Source of the DNA: Sinorhizobium fredii
GTDB taxonomy: Bacteria; Pseudomonadota; Alphaproteobacteria; Rhizobiales; Rhizobiaceae
Reading direction: 5' to 3'
Length of the DNA: 64,000 bases
NCBI RefSeq assembly: GCF_002944405.1
Contig: NZ_CP024308.1
Span: 124,001-188,000, forward strand
How positions within the stretch are numbered: position 1 is the stretch's first letter; every line of letters begins with the position of its first letter. The position numbers and the translations under genes were made by a program. The notes under the pieces were generated by a model that searched no databases, was not told the DNA's origin, and worked only from the letters and a program-made list of their open reading frames with translations. Shown in pieces: positions 27,301 to 34,069 of the stretch.

Positions 27301-29876
27301 GCGGAGACGTCACCCTGATCATAGCCGAGAGCTCGACGGGCGCCGGGGACTCGGGCTCGATTGTCCTCAAATCGAGCCTCGACGACTACCTTGAGGAGGG
27401 CATCGAAAGCATCGTGTTCGCCGATGGAACGACATGGACGCAAAACAACCTGCGGCTCATGCTGCTTCAGCAGGCGACCACGAGCGGAGGCGATAATATC
27501 GTCGGCTTTAAAGTCGCGGACACCATCAATGCCGCTGCTGGACACGACACGATCAGTGCCGGCGAGGGCAACGACCTGATCACCGGTGGCGTTGGCAATG
27601 ATGTCATCGATGGCGGAAAGGGCAACGATACCTACAACTACGGTCGCGGCGATGGCAGCGATACCATTACGGACGCGGCTTTCGCCGGTTCGGCGGACAA
27701 GCTTGTTCTCACCGGCGTCAATGCAAGCGAGGTAACGCTGCTTCGCAGCGGCAATGATGCGACGCTGGTGATAGCCGAGAGTTCTCCAGGCACAGCTGAC
27801 GGCGGCTCGATCCTCCTCAAGGCCAACCTGGACGACTACAATGATCAGGGCGTCGACAGCATCGTCTTTGCCGATGGGACGACATGGACGCGCAACAATC
27901 TGCGCCTCATGCTGCTGCAGCAAGCCATGACTGCCGGGGATGACTCCATTGCTGGCTTCAACGTAGCCGATGTCATTACCGCAGGTGCCGGCAACGACGC
28001 GATCAGCGCAGGTGCAGGCAATGACACGATAAGCGGCGGCACTGGCAACGACGTGATCAATGGTGAGGCCGGTAACGACACCTACTACTACAGTCGGGGT
28101 GACGGCAACGACACCATCGCTGAGATCGGCAGTTCTCACGGCAATGCCGATCAGCTCGTCCTCACCGACATTGCAGCGAACCAGATCACGCTAATCCGCA
28201 ACGGAAGTGATCTTACCATCGTCATCTCGGAAAGCTCTGCGGGAGCAGGCGACGGCGCTTCGATTTTGGTCAAGGACACGCTTGCCGGCACATCCGACCG
28301 GGGTATCGAGAAGCTGGTTTTTGCGGACGGAACAAGCTGGACGCGGGCCGACATGGTTGCTCGCGTTGCCTATGTCGCAGGGACGTCGGCTTCGGAAACG
28401 GTCACTGGCAGCACCGGCAACGATGACATCCGTGCTGGCCTCGGCAATGACACGCTCGTCGGCCTGGCCGGCAACGATACCTACTCCTACTCGCGCGGGG
28501 ACGGGGCCGACGTCATCCAGGAACAGACCTCCGGCACCGATATCGATGTGCTTCGGCTCAACGACATCGCGCGTTCCGAGATCGTGTTCGAGCGGCGCTT
28601 CAATGCGCTCAACGATATCATCCTTCGCAATCTCGCCACTGGCGAGACAATCACGCTGACGACCCAGCTGGACCAGGAGGGCGGTATCGAGAAGATCACA
28701 TTCTCGGATGGGACCGTGCTTGGCGGTAGCGACTGGAGCCTTGACGCACTACTGAAGAGTCTAGCGCCGATCGTTGGCACATCCGGAAACGAGACGATTT
28801 CGGGAACCACTGGTGACGATCTGTTGCGGGGGAACGCGGGGGACGACCGCATAAACGGGACTGCCGGCAGCGACACCTACATCTACGCCCGCGGGGACGG
28901 GAGCGACTATATCGACGACGAATCGGGCTCCACAACCGAGATTGATGTTCTGCGGCTCTCGGATCTCAACGTCGGTGATCTGACCTTCAGCCGTTCCGGT
29001 TCTCACGTGAAGATCACGGTGAACAGCACCGGTCATGTCATCACCCTCGACGAGCAGCTCTACTCGGCAACGGCCAACTGGGGCATCGAAAGGATTGAGT
29101 TCGCCGACGGCACAACCTGGGATCGTGCCCAAATCAAGGCAGCGGCCTGGATCAGAGGCACGGCTGGCAACGACACGCTTTCCGGTACAACGGACAACGA
29201 CACCTTCATGGGCGGAACGGGTGACGACCGCTTCAACAGCGGGGCGGGCAGCGATACCTACATCTATACCCGGGGTGACGGCAGCGACTACATCGATGAC
29301 GAATCTGGTTCGACGACGGACGTTGACGTGTTGCGGCTTACGGATGTCAATGCCGACGACGTGGTTTTCAGCCGAACGGGCAGCCACGTAAAACTTGTTG
29401 TAAACAGCACCGGTCATACCATTACGCTCGATGAGCAACTGCATTCATCCACTGCGAACTGGGGAGTGGAGACGATCCAGTTCGCCGATGGAACAAGCTG
29501 GAACCGTGCTCAAATCCAGTCCGCCGCTTGGGTAAGAGGCACGACCGGAAACGACACGCTGACGGGTACCACCTCCGCCGACACACTGTTTGGTGACAGT
29601 GGCAACGACACGCTAGCCGGCGGCTCTGGAAGTGATGCCTTTGTATTCAAGCCTGGCTTTGGCAAGGACACGATCACAGACTTCCAGGCGGGGGCGGCGA
29701 CCGACGATGTACTTCAGTTCGACGGCTCGCTCTTCGTTGACTTCGAAGCCGTGCTTGCTGCGGCATCGCAGGTGGGATCAGACACGGTCATAACCTTCGA
29801 CGTGGCGAATGCGATCACGCTGAAGAACGTCACCTTGGCGAACCTCAATGCAGACGACGTCCGCTTCGTTGCTTAG
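21309..29876 (+). CDS. giant RTX protein, rhizobiocin/FrpC-like
   Basis: A 2855-residue secreted calcium-binding protein. It has no Sec signal. Residues 98-175 are Ala/Gly-rich and hydrophobic and could insert in membranes. Residues about 195-300 hold five DxDxDG-type calcium loops (LDLDGDG, DYDQDG, DRNNNG, DSNRDG, DLDQDG). Residues about 310-620 match nothing I know. From about 625 come GGxGxD nonapeptides alternating with 13 haemolysin-related modules, each opening with an aromatic-x-RGDGxD motif and closing with FADGTxW. Gly/Ser-rich linkers lie near 1044 and 1135. The end (DAFVFKPGFGKDTITDF to the terminus) is a type I secretion signal. Exporter genes follow directly. Large RTX bacteriocins of rhizobia (RzcA) share this plan; adhesin is the alternative. 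Confidence 0.9.
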   Translation: MASAETYEFRLTSPGHQDLTFDAYTGEVNVDLSDQDVLYWANYLTGLAQGIAQAAVDLGKANPGWPGALKPIRLVAAGLDMTGVLAEANDAATPRDQVQILAGGIASVLFTASAGYYTGLLAAGLPLALETLGIAFPPFLATLAVLATAGVAAYFIEQYMDNAIKFVAGTAAGGLYDLYELLTSPLVGMRHDPLVLDLDGDGVELSTLDSSNVHFDYDQDGFAEKTGWVSSDDGILAIDRNNNGSVDGVSELFGSPTQDGFSVLETLDSNRDGKIDAADEAFDQLRVWRDLDQDGVSDEGELISLTDAGIKSISVVTTEVNGSNNGHTVGFEAVYTRTDDTTGTSQTIYFETDRQDTRADNTPEFVVAEGVALLPQLPGSGTINSLAWKATQDADFRQDWQDLTDGAHSLSYDELRDEFASLLLRWAGVDDVLHGSRGPYVNAQHLEFLEQFYGTPYIEVSPWGEISGSSPSEAQSAAGIEPGFNAVVNALLTMFLSQAGRSVLLRGGDLDAVVSSPYFAYAMLDFAGTEESSPTYGNVPQVVDLITKMLPSGSGAAVDFLVRSLAGLEGIGVAAFGGDRALYLSAVEQSLAGISDVAARQVATMIVKGEGVFGTSGDDGLLKLDGDNLFDAGGGNDVIVSGAGSDLFLYRSGDGSDVIRDTSKSTAELDTLVLTDASASDVTFERMGDTLRIRFAGSTETIISEDFFRNWGIENRGIDKIVLSDGTELSRDTIARLSVTVDDNNDHTISDTASDDVLRPGRGDDLISINEGNDTVVHAAGDGDDIIDDLSGRVTETDVLKLVGMLPEDIELSRVGSSLVVLVKATGERISSTDFFRTDSATGAIGAWGIEQIKFQNGVTWDKATIVSQAWIRGDSGVNSLSGSSMDDTLTGGAGNDALDGKMGSDTYVWEVGAGSDTIDEDHYGETQNADRLVLQDVRSGDIELFRRGTSLVVHVKSSGETIEISKQFFGVENITTDWNESTYGLEELIFSDGTRWGRDKLMKSISNVGFDLDFKYWFEWPGLDNTTFETSFPDITSANSSISNGGGGGGGGGGSTYSPPLIGISFEDELGKTGNFYDVEEIVRNYTKSDDSGHDIFFGDEQGERIGGDYYNPAMEDGLPTGGSSQVNSGGSSGGGGGGSSVDILPSWPGEIKNWGHNYFDGREGNDTLIGGGGHDALIGGEGNDTLYGDSESTAGNAGSGHDSLDGGAGDDSLFGGGGNDSLNGGKGNDLLSGGNGSDTLIEYGTSNTSSDTFIGGRGDDLIVSGYYVGDSGSDTILYARGDGNDIIVEETTSSTEVDVLRLTDLTQTDVHLSREDGDLVVKVLSTGETIRSNSFFTRANDVDATVGIDRIEFADGSSLGRSDIWEKAWFRGTDGRDVLKTTSKSGNTFIGYGGDDVIVSEMYGTTHNGSDTFVYASGDGNDVLIDEGFEDDETDTLWLTDLDPDDVELSRSGDDLLVKDLKTGQVITGHDVFYSSWYGIDAIKFADGTIWGRGEISAKAWLRGSIGRDTLQNNGSGDLTFHGDEGDDLLISGSSLSSSDISNGNDTFRYQLGDGNDVIYDAAISTNEVDTLILQGVRQEDVRLTIEGSDRLISFTTSTQVIRDYKAVWSRLYNNGVDRIVFDDGTVWNRVDIDYWSTSGSVYYDGGGGDDHIIGSYLDQRLSGGLGQDYIDGGLGSDLLFGDRGNDTLAIAASHPDDLDEIDGGEDIDTVSFQDFGASILVDLVANGGEARTSDTAEFADFSGRRIATLKNIENITGTGFGDALFGNEAANKISGGGGDDLLDGRSGDDTLTGGSGADILLGYLGNDILEGGQGNDRLEGGIGNDTYIHTFGDGDDVVVELDGEGTDKLQLKGVLPAEVSVTRSGSDLLISLTSGTGGTLRMIGAAGSNQHYDQYGLEEITFDNGTKWDTAFLRQWSIYDSRTDGDDTLVGTTASGSFGGGKGNDALDAGRGNDVFYYSRGDGADTITEGAGAGTADKLMLNGIKPADVTLSRSGGDVTLIIAESSTGAGDSGSIVLKSSLDDYLEEGIESIVFADGTTWTQNNLRLMLLQQATTSGGDNIVGFKVADTINAAAGHDTISAGEGNDLITGGVGNDVIDGGKGNDTYNYGRGDGSDTITDAAFAGSADKLVLTGVNASEVTLLRSGNDATLVIAESSPGTADGGSILLKANLDDYNDQGVDSIVFADGTTWTRNNLRLMLLQQAMTAGDDSIAGFNVADVITAGAGNDAISAGAGNDTISGGTGNDVINGEAGNDTYYYSRGDGNDTIAEIGSSHGNADQLVLTDIAANQITLIRNGSDLTIVISESSAGAGDGASILVKDTLAGTSDRGIEKLVFADGTSWTRADMVARVAYVAGTSASETVTGSTGNDDIRAGLGNDTLVGLAGNDTYSYSRGDGADVIQEQTSGTDIDVLRLNDIARSEIVFERRFNALNDIILRNLATGETITLTTQLDQEGGIEKITFSDGTVLGGSDWSLDALLKSLAPIVGTSGNETISGTTGDDLLRGNAGDDRINGTAGSDTYIYARGDGSDYIDDESGSTTEIDVLRLSDLNVGDLTFSRSGSHVKITVNSTGHVITLDEQLYSATANWGIERIEFADGTTWDRAQIKAAAWIRGTAGNDTLSGTTDNDTFMGGTGDDRFNSGAGSDTYIYTRGDGSDYIDDESGSTTDVDVLRLTDVNADDVVFSRTGSHVKLVVNSTGHTITLDEQLHSSTANWGVETIQFADGTSWNRAQIQSAAWVRGTTGNDTLTGTTSADTLFGDSGNDTLAGGSGSDAFVFKPGFGKDTITDFQAGAATDDVLQFDGSLFVDFEAVLAAASQVGSDTVITFDVANAITLKNVTLANLNADDVRFVA
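27171..28520 (+). repeat. three RTX modules at exact 450-bp spacing
   Basis: Equivalent codons of the YYSRGDG motif fall at 27171, 27621 and 28071, a step of exactly 450 bases (150 residues), with the next at 28470 after 399 bases. The modules share ADKLxLxG, AESSxG and FADGTTWTxNNLRLMLL blocks. This points to tandem duplication inside the RTX gene. Confidence 0.8.
28780..29541 (+). repeat. last two RTX modules, 381-bp tandem duplication
   Basis: The motif YIYxRGDGSDYIDDESGSTT occurs at about 28876 and 29257, a period of 381 bases (127 residues). Most of the two units align residue for residue (VNSTGHxITLDEQL, ANWGxExIxFADGT). It is the most recent-looking duplication in the gene. Confidence 0.85.
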
Positions 29877-29886
29877 GGGCTAACGC

Positions 29887-31599
29887 GTGACATCGTTGAT
29901 GACGGACGGGCGGCGATCGCTGGTCGCCGCCGCTCTTCGCGAGACCCGCAAGGCATTTGTCGGGGTGGCGGCGCTCAGCGCCGTCACCAACCTCCTGATG
30001 CTGACCGGGCCGCTCTTCATGATGCAGGTCTACGACCGGGTGCTCGCCAGCCGCAGTGTGCCGACGCTCGTCGCCCTGTCGATCCTGGCGATCGGCCTCT
30101 ATCTGTTTCTCGGCCTGTTGGAAGTCATCCGCTCGCGCATCCTCACCCAGATCGGCCAGCGCCTGGAGGAGCAGCTGGGCGGCCCGACTTTCGATACCGT
30201 CCTGAAGCTGCCGCTCCGTATGTCAAAGAAGGAGGCGATCTCACAGCCGCTGCGCGACCTCGACCAGGTGCGGCAGTTCATGAGCGGCCAAGGGCCGATT
30301 GCCATGTGCGACATGCCGTGGCTGCCGATCTATCTCGCCATTCTTTTCCTGTTCCATGCCTATCTCGGCTGGCTCGCTGTCGCCGGAGCGCTCGTCCTAA
30401 TCGCCTTGACGTTGCTCAGCGAGGTGACATTGCGGCAGCCGATGCAGCGCCTTTCTCAGCTCGGCGGAAGCCGCAGCGAGTTCATCGAGGCCGGGCGGCG
30501 GAACGCCGAGGCGCTGCAGGCGATGGGCATGAGCGGTGCGTACGCGGCGCGCTGGCACGCGATGAACGGCGACTATCTCGACGAGCAGCGGCGCACGAGC
30601 GACGCGACCAGCGGCTTTGCCGCCGCATCAAAGATCTTCCGGCTGGCGCTGCAGTCTGCGGTGCTCGCGCTCGGGGCGTGGCTGGCGATCTACCAACTGG
30701 CTTCGCCGGGGGCGATGATCGCCGCGTCGATCCTGACCTCGCGGGCGCTTGCGCCGATCGAGCAGGCGGTGGCCCAATGGCGCGGTTTCGTCAATGCGCG
30801 GCAGGCGCGGCGACGTCTCGAAAGCGTGCTCGACAAGTTCGCTGATAGCCGCCAGCCGATGCCCCTGCCGGCGCCGCGGCGGACGCTCGACGTCGCCGGG
30901 CTTGTCGTTGCGGCCCCCGGCAGCAACGCCGCGATCGTCCGGGAGGTCTCATTCAAGCTTGCAGCCGGTCAAGGTGTCGGTGTGATCGGTCCAAGCGGTT
31001 CCGGCAAGTCGACCCTGGCCCGCGCTCTGGTCGGGGTCTGGTCTGCCGCGCGCGGCACGATCCGGCTCGACGGCGCCGAACTCAGTCAGTGGGAGCACGA
31101 GGCGCTTGGTCCCTCGATCGGCTACCTGCCGCAGGGGGTTGAGCTGTTCGACGGCACGATTGCCGAGAACATCAGCCGGTTCGCCAGAGAGGCGGATCCG
31201 ACCGCGATCATCGAAGCGGCCGAGCAGGCCGGCGTGCATCAGCTGATCCTGTCGATGCCGGAGGGCTACGACACGCGGATTGGTACTGCCGGAGCAGTCC
31301 TGTCTGCCGGGCAGCGCCAGCGCATCGGCCTTGCCCGTGCGCTCTACGGCAAGCCGTTCCTGCTCGTGCTCGACGAGCCGAACGCAAGCCTCGATGCCGA
31401 CGGCGAGGCGGCACTCACCAATGCGATCCTTTCCGCGCGTAAGGCCGGAGCGATCGTCGTCGTCATTGCCCACCGGCCGAATGCGCTAGCCGCCGTCGAT
31501 CAGGTGCTCGTCCTGGCCGAGGGGAGGGCGGTCGCCTTCGGTCCGCGCGATGAGGTGCTGCGCAAGACCACTGTCCGGGCCGTTTCGGAGACCGCATGA
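29887..31599 (+). CDS. type I secretion ABC transporter (PrtD/PrsD family)
   Basis: An inner-membrane ATPase exporter for the upstream RTX protein. It has 570 residues. The N-terminal six-helix domain (about 1-310) starts LMLTGPLFMMQVYDRVLASRSVPTLVALS, the classic PrtD/LapB-type opening, and has no C39 peptidase. The nucleotide-binding domain has Walker A GPSGSGKST at about 368-376, Q-loop region YLPQGVELFDGTI, signature LSAGQRQRIGLARAL near 472 and Walker B LLVLDEPNASLD near 494, followed by the His switch IAHRP. It starts 10 bases after the RTX stop and overlaps the fusion protein gene by ATGA, so the three form one operon. No TolC-like gene is nearby; a chromosomal one is presumably used. 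Confidence 0.95.
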   Translation: MTSLMTDGRRSLVAAALRETRKAFVGVAALSAVTNLLMLTGPLFMMQVYDRVLASRSVPTLVALSILAIGLYLFLGLLEVIRSRILTQIGQRLEEQLGGPTFDTVLKLPLRMSKKEAISQPLRDLDQVRQFMSGQGPIAMCDMPWLPIYLAILFLFHAYLGWLAVAGALVLIALTLLSEVTLRQPMQRLSQLGGSRSEFIEAGRRNAEALQAMGMSGAYAARWHAMNGDYLDEQRRTSDATSGFAAASKIFRLALQSAVLALGAWLAIYQLASPGAMIAASILTSRALAPIEQAVAQWRGFVNARQARRRLESVLDKFADSRQPMPLPAPRRTLDVAGLVVAAPGSNAAIVREVSFKLAAGQGVGVIGPSGSGKSTLARALVGVWSAARGTIRLDGAELSQWEHEALGPSIGYLPQGVELFDGTIAENISRFAREADPTAIIEAAEQAGVHQLILSMPEGYDTRIGTAGAVLSAGQRQRIGLARALYGKPFLLVLDEPNASLDADGEAALTNAILSARKAGAIVVVIAHRPNALAAVDQVLVLAEGRAVAFGPRDEVLRKTTVRAVSETA

Positions 31600-32906
31600 A
31601 CATGGAAGGAAACAGCCGCGCCACTAATGCGATCGCCCGCTACATGCTGGTCGCCGGCGTCTCGATTGCGGCGCTTGTCTTCGGCGTCGGCGGTTGGGCG
31701 GCGACCAGCAGTCTATCCGGCGCCGTCGTCGGTGCTGGAACCGTCGTCGTCGAGGGCAACGTCAAGCGCATCCAGCACCGCGACGGCGGCATTGTCGGCG
31801 AAATCCGGGTGCGCGACGGGCAGCCGGTCACGGCCGGTGAATTGTTGATCCGGCTCGACGACACCGTCACCCGGGCCAACTTGGCGGTGATCGTCAAGCA
31901 GATCGATCAGTTGCAGGCGCGCGCCATGCGGCTCACCGCCGAGCGCGACGAGGCGGCGGAACCAGAGTCGTCGAAAGAGCTGCGGGGCAAGCTCGGCGAC
32001 CCCGAGGTCGCGGCCTATGTCAACGCCGAAAAGGCGTTGTTCCAGGCGCGAAGGCGCACGATCGACGGACAGAAGGCGCAGCTGAGGCAACGCGTGCATC
32101 AGTTGGCGCAGGAGACGCACGGGCTGGAGGCGCGACGCGACGCCAAGGACGATGAGCTGCGGCTGATCGACGAGGAGCTGAGGGGCATTGCCAGCCTGCA
32201 TGCGCAAGGGCTGATGCCGTTCTCGCGGCTTGCCGAGCTCAAGCGGATGAAGGCGCAATTGTCGGGCGAGCGGGGCCAACTGATGGCGGAGATCGCCCGC
32301 GCCGCCACCCAGACGACCGAGACCGAGCTGCAGATCCTGCAGCTCGATCAAGACCGCCGCTCCGAAGTACTGACGGAGCTGCGCGACGTCGACAACAAGC
32401 TGGCCGAGCTCACCGAGCAGCGCGTCGCGGCCGAAGATCAGCTGAAGCGCATCGACATCTTCGCGCCGCGAAACGGCATCGTGCACGAGCTTGCGGTGCA
32501 CACGGTCGGCGGCGTAATCGCCGCCGGCGAAACCGTGATGCAGATCGTACCTGTCAACGACAGCCTGGTCGTCGACGCCAAGATCCAGCCAGCCGATATT
32601 GATCAGTTGCATCTCGGGCAGAAGGCCACCTTGCGCTTCTCCGCCTTCAACCAGCGCACCACGCCTGAGATCACTGGCGAAGTCCAGACGATCGCCGCCA
32701 ACCTGAGCAGCAACCCGCAAACGGGCGAGGCGTGGTACACAGCACGCATCCGCATCTCATCGGTAGAACTCCAGAAGCTCGGCAGTCTCGCCCTGCATGC
32801 CGGTATGCCGGTGGAGGCGTTCGTCCAGACCGGCGAACGGACGGCACTCTCCTATCTCGTCAAGCCGCTGGGCGATCAGATCGCCCGCGCGATGCGAGAG
32901 GAATAA
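31596..32906 (+). CDS. type I secretion membrane fusion protein (HlyD family)
   Basis: A periplasmic adaptor joining the ABC exporter to an outer-membrane channel. It has 436 residues: a short cytoplasmic start, one transmembrane helix (about 14-34), a lipoyl half-motif KRIQHRDGGIVGEIRVRDGQPV, a long Gln/Arg/Glu-rich coiled-coil region (about 100-270), the second lipoyl half IFAPRNGIVHELAVHTVGGVI, and the C-terminal beta domain with GMPVEAFVQTGERTALSYL-type ending KPLGDQIARAMREE, a PrtE/PrsE hallmark. It is the last gene before a terminator. Confidence 0.95.
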   Translation: MNMEGNSRATNAIARYMLVAGVSIAALVFGVGGWAATSSLSGAVVGAGTVVVEGNVKRIQHRDGGIVGEIRVRDGQPVTAGELLIRLDDTVTRANLAVIVKQIDQLQARAMRLTAERDEAAEPESSKELRGKLGDPEVAAYVNAEKALFQARRRTIDGQKAQLRQRVHQLAQETHGLEARRDAKDDELRLIDEELRGIASLHAQGLMPFSRLAELKRMKAQLSGERGQLMAEIARAATQTTETELQILQLDQDRRSEVLTELRDVDNKLAELTEQRVAAEDQLKRIDIFAPRNGIVHELAVHTVGGVIAAGETVMQIVPVNDSLVVDAKIQPADIDQLHLGQKATLRFSAFNQRTTPEITGEVQTIAANLSSNPQTGEAWYTARIRISSVELQKLGSLALHAGMPVEAFVQTGERTALSYLVKPLGDQIARAMREE

Positions 32907-32914
32907 TGCAGTCC

Positions 32915-32960
32915 CGGAGGCGTTGTGGCCTCGTTCGGTCTCAAAGGGCCTCCGTTTCTT
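32915..32960 (+). terminator. factor-independent terminator of the RTX operon
   Basis: Arms CGGAGGC (32915-32921) and GCCTCCG (32948-32954) with a 26-base loop are followed by TTTCTT. It lies nine bases after the HlyD stop and separates this operon from the convergent hydrolase gene. Confidence 0.55.
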
Positions 32961-33043
32961 CCGGCTTTAACGACTCTCGCTAGCGAACAGATACGTCGCA
33001 AATGTAGGCCAGTTTGCTGGTAAGCTGGCGGCCGGCGCCAAGC

Positions 33044-34069
33044 TCATATTCGCCGGGCCGACTTGTCAGCGCGCGACAAAAACCGCTTCAAGCTCAAACC
33101 CGCCATTAGAATGTAAGGCGGCAAGGCGAGCGAATAGTGACCGCAGTTCAGTTCCAAAACATTCGGCCTGCCTCCGGCGTCCTTCAGCTTCTGAATGAGG
33201 CGTCTCGATGGGTCGGGCAACACCACCTTGTCCCTCGTAGCCAACACGACGTGAAGTTCGAGACCAGGCCGTGCCAGATTATGCGCGTAATTCTCCAAGT
33301 TGAGCGGACCCCATGCCCTTCGGAGATCGGTGAGCTCAATTACAGGCTCAAGGCTATCGCGTATCGATCGGGACGCGCGCCCCGTCCAAACCATGTCTGC
33401 GAGACTTCCCGCCGTCAAAAATAACGAGGCCTTCGATACGGCCGGATCATGCGCAGCGATCAATCCCGCAACCCAGGAGCCAAGGCTCATGCCGAGAACC
33501 GAGACCTCTCGATAGCCTTCGCTCTTCAGCCAGCGGATGAGCTTTCGCCCATCCCATACGGCCTGCCTTACCGACTGGATCGTGCGGCCGAGATTCGAAC
33601 TAAGCATATAATCGGCGTACAGCGAGCCGGGACGGCTGCGCTCGAAGTGATAAGGCATAGCAATCTCGACAACCGTGATCCCACGCTGCGAGAAGAACTT
33701 GGCAATCTGTCGATTTCGGGAGCTGGCATTCCAGTGATGAAAAATCACCAATGCCTGATCGAGCGAGCCGCTCTCGGTGAGTTTTGCCCAAACGACGTTG
33801 TTCTCTTCGACGTCAGTAGAAATGTCCGATGGAAATCTGAGCCACCCATTGTGCCTTTTAAAGCCCTGACCGCTCCCGCTCGGCTCATCGTAAAAGCTTG
33901 AATCAGACAGGGCCTGGTCCGCAAGGACACAGAACTGGTCGATAGTTTCTATCCTCTTCTCGCCCGGAAAGGCCCGGCCGGCGTCGAGGATGAAATCCGT
34001 TACTTTCTTCGCTTCCTCACCGCGCCGCGCCCGCCGCTCGTCCCAACGATCAAGCCAATTATGATACAC
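33044..34069 (-). CDS. alpha/beta hydrolase
   Basis: A cytoplasmic 341-residue serine hydrolase without signal peptide. Catalytic features include the nucleophile elbow GMSLGS (near 193), a candidate acid in VLATRDKVVLP (near 280) and the late histidine in NCGHYSL (near 310). The motif ALVIFHHWNASSRNR places an oxyanion-hole strand near 107. The layout recalls ABHD18-type hydrolases, weakly. The start lies 11 bases inside the end of the HTH/membrane gene, so the two are coupled. Substrate unknown. Confidence 0.75.
   Translation of the reverse strand: MYHNWLDRWDERRARRGEEAKKVTDFILDAGRAFPGEKRIETIDQFCVLADQALSDSSFYDEPSGSGQGFKRHNGWLRFPSDISTDVEENNVVWAKLTESGSLDQALVIFHHWNASSRNRQIAKFFSQRGITVVEIAMPYHFERSRPGSLYADYMLSSNLGRTIQSVRQAVWDGRKLIRWLKSEGYREVSVLGMSLGSWVAGLIAAHDPAVSKASLFLTAGSLADMVWTGRASRSIRDSLEPVIELTDLRRAWGPLNLENYAHNLARPGLELHVVLATRDKVVLPDPSRRLIQKLKDAGGRPNVLELNCGHYSLALPPYILMAGLSLKRFLSRADKSARRI

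Noticed and set aside
23200..29700. Regularly spaced repeats that might suggest a CRISPR array
   Set aside because: Repeats are long, diverged, in frame and encode GGxGxD and RGDGxD protein motifs; no short identical repeats with unique spacers.
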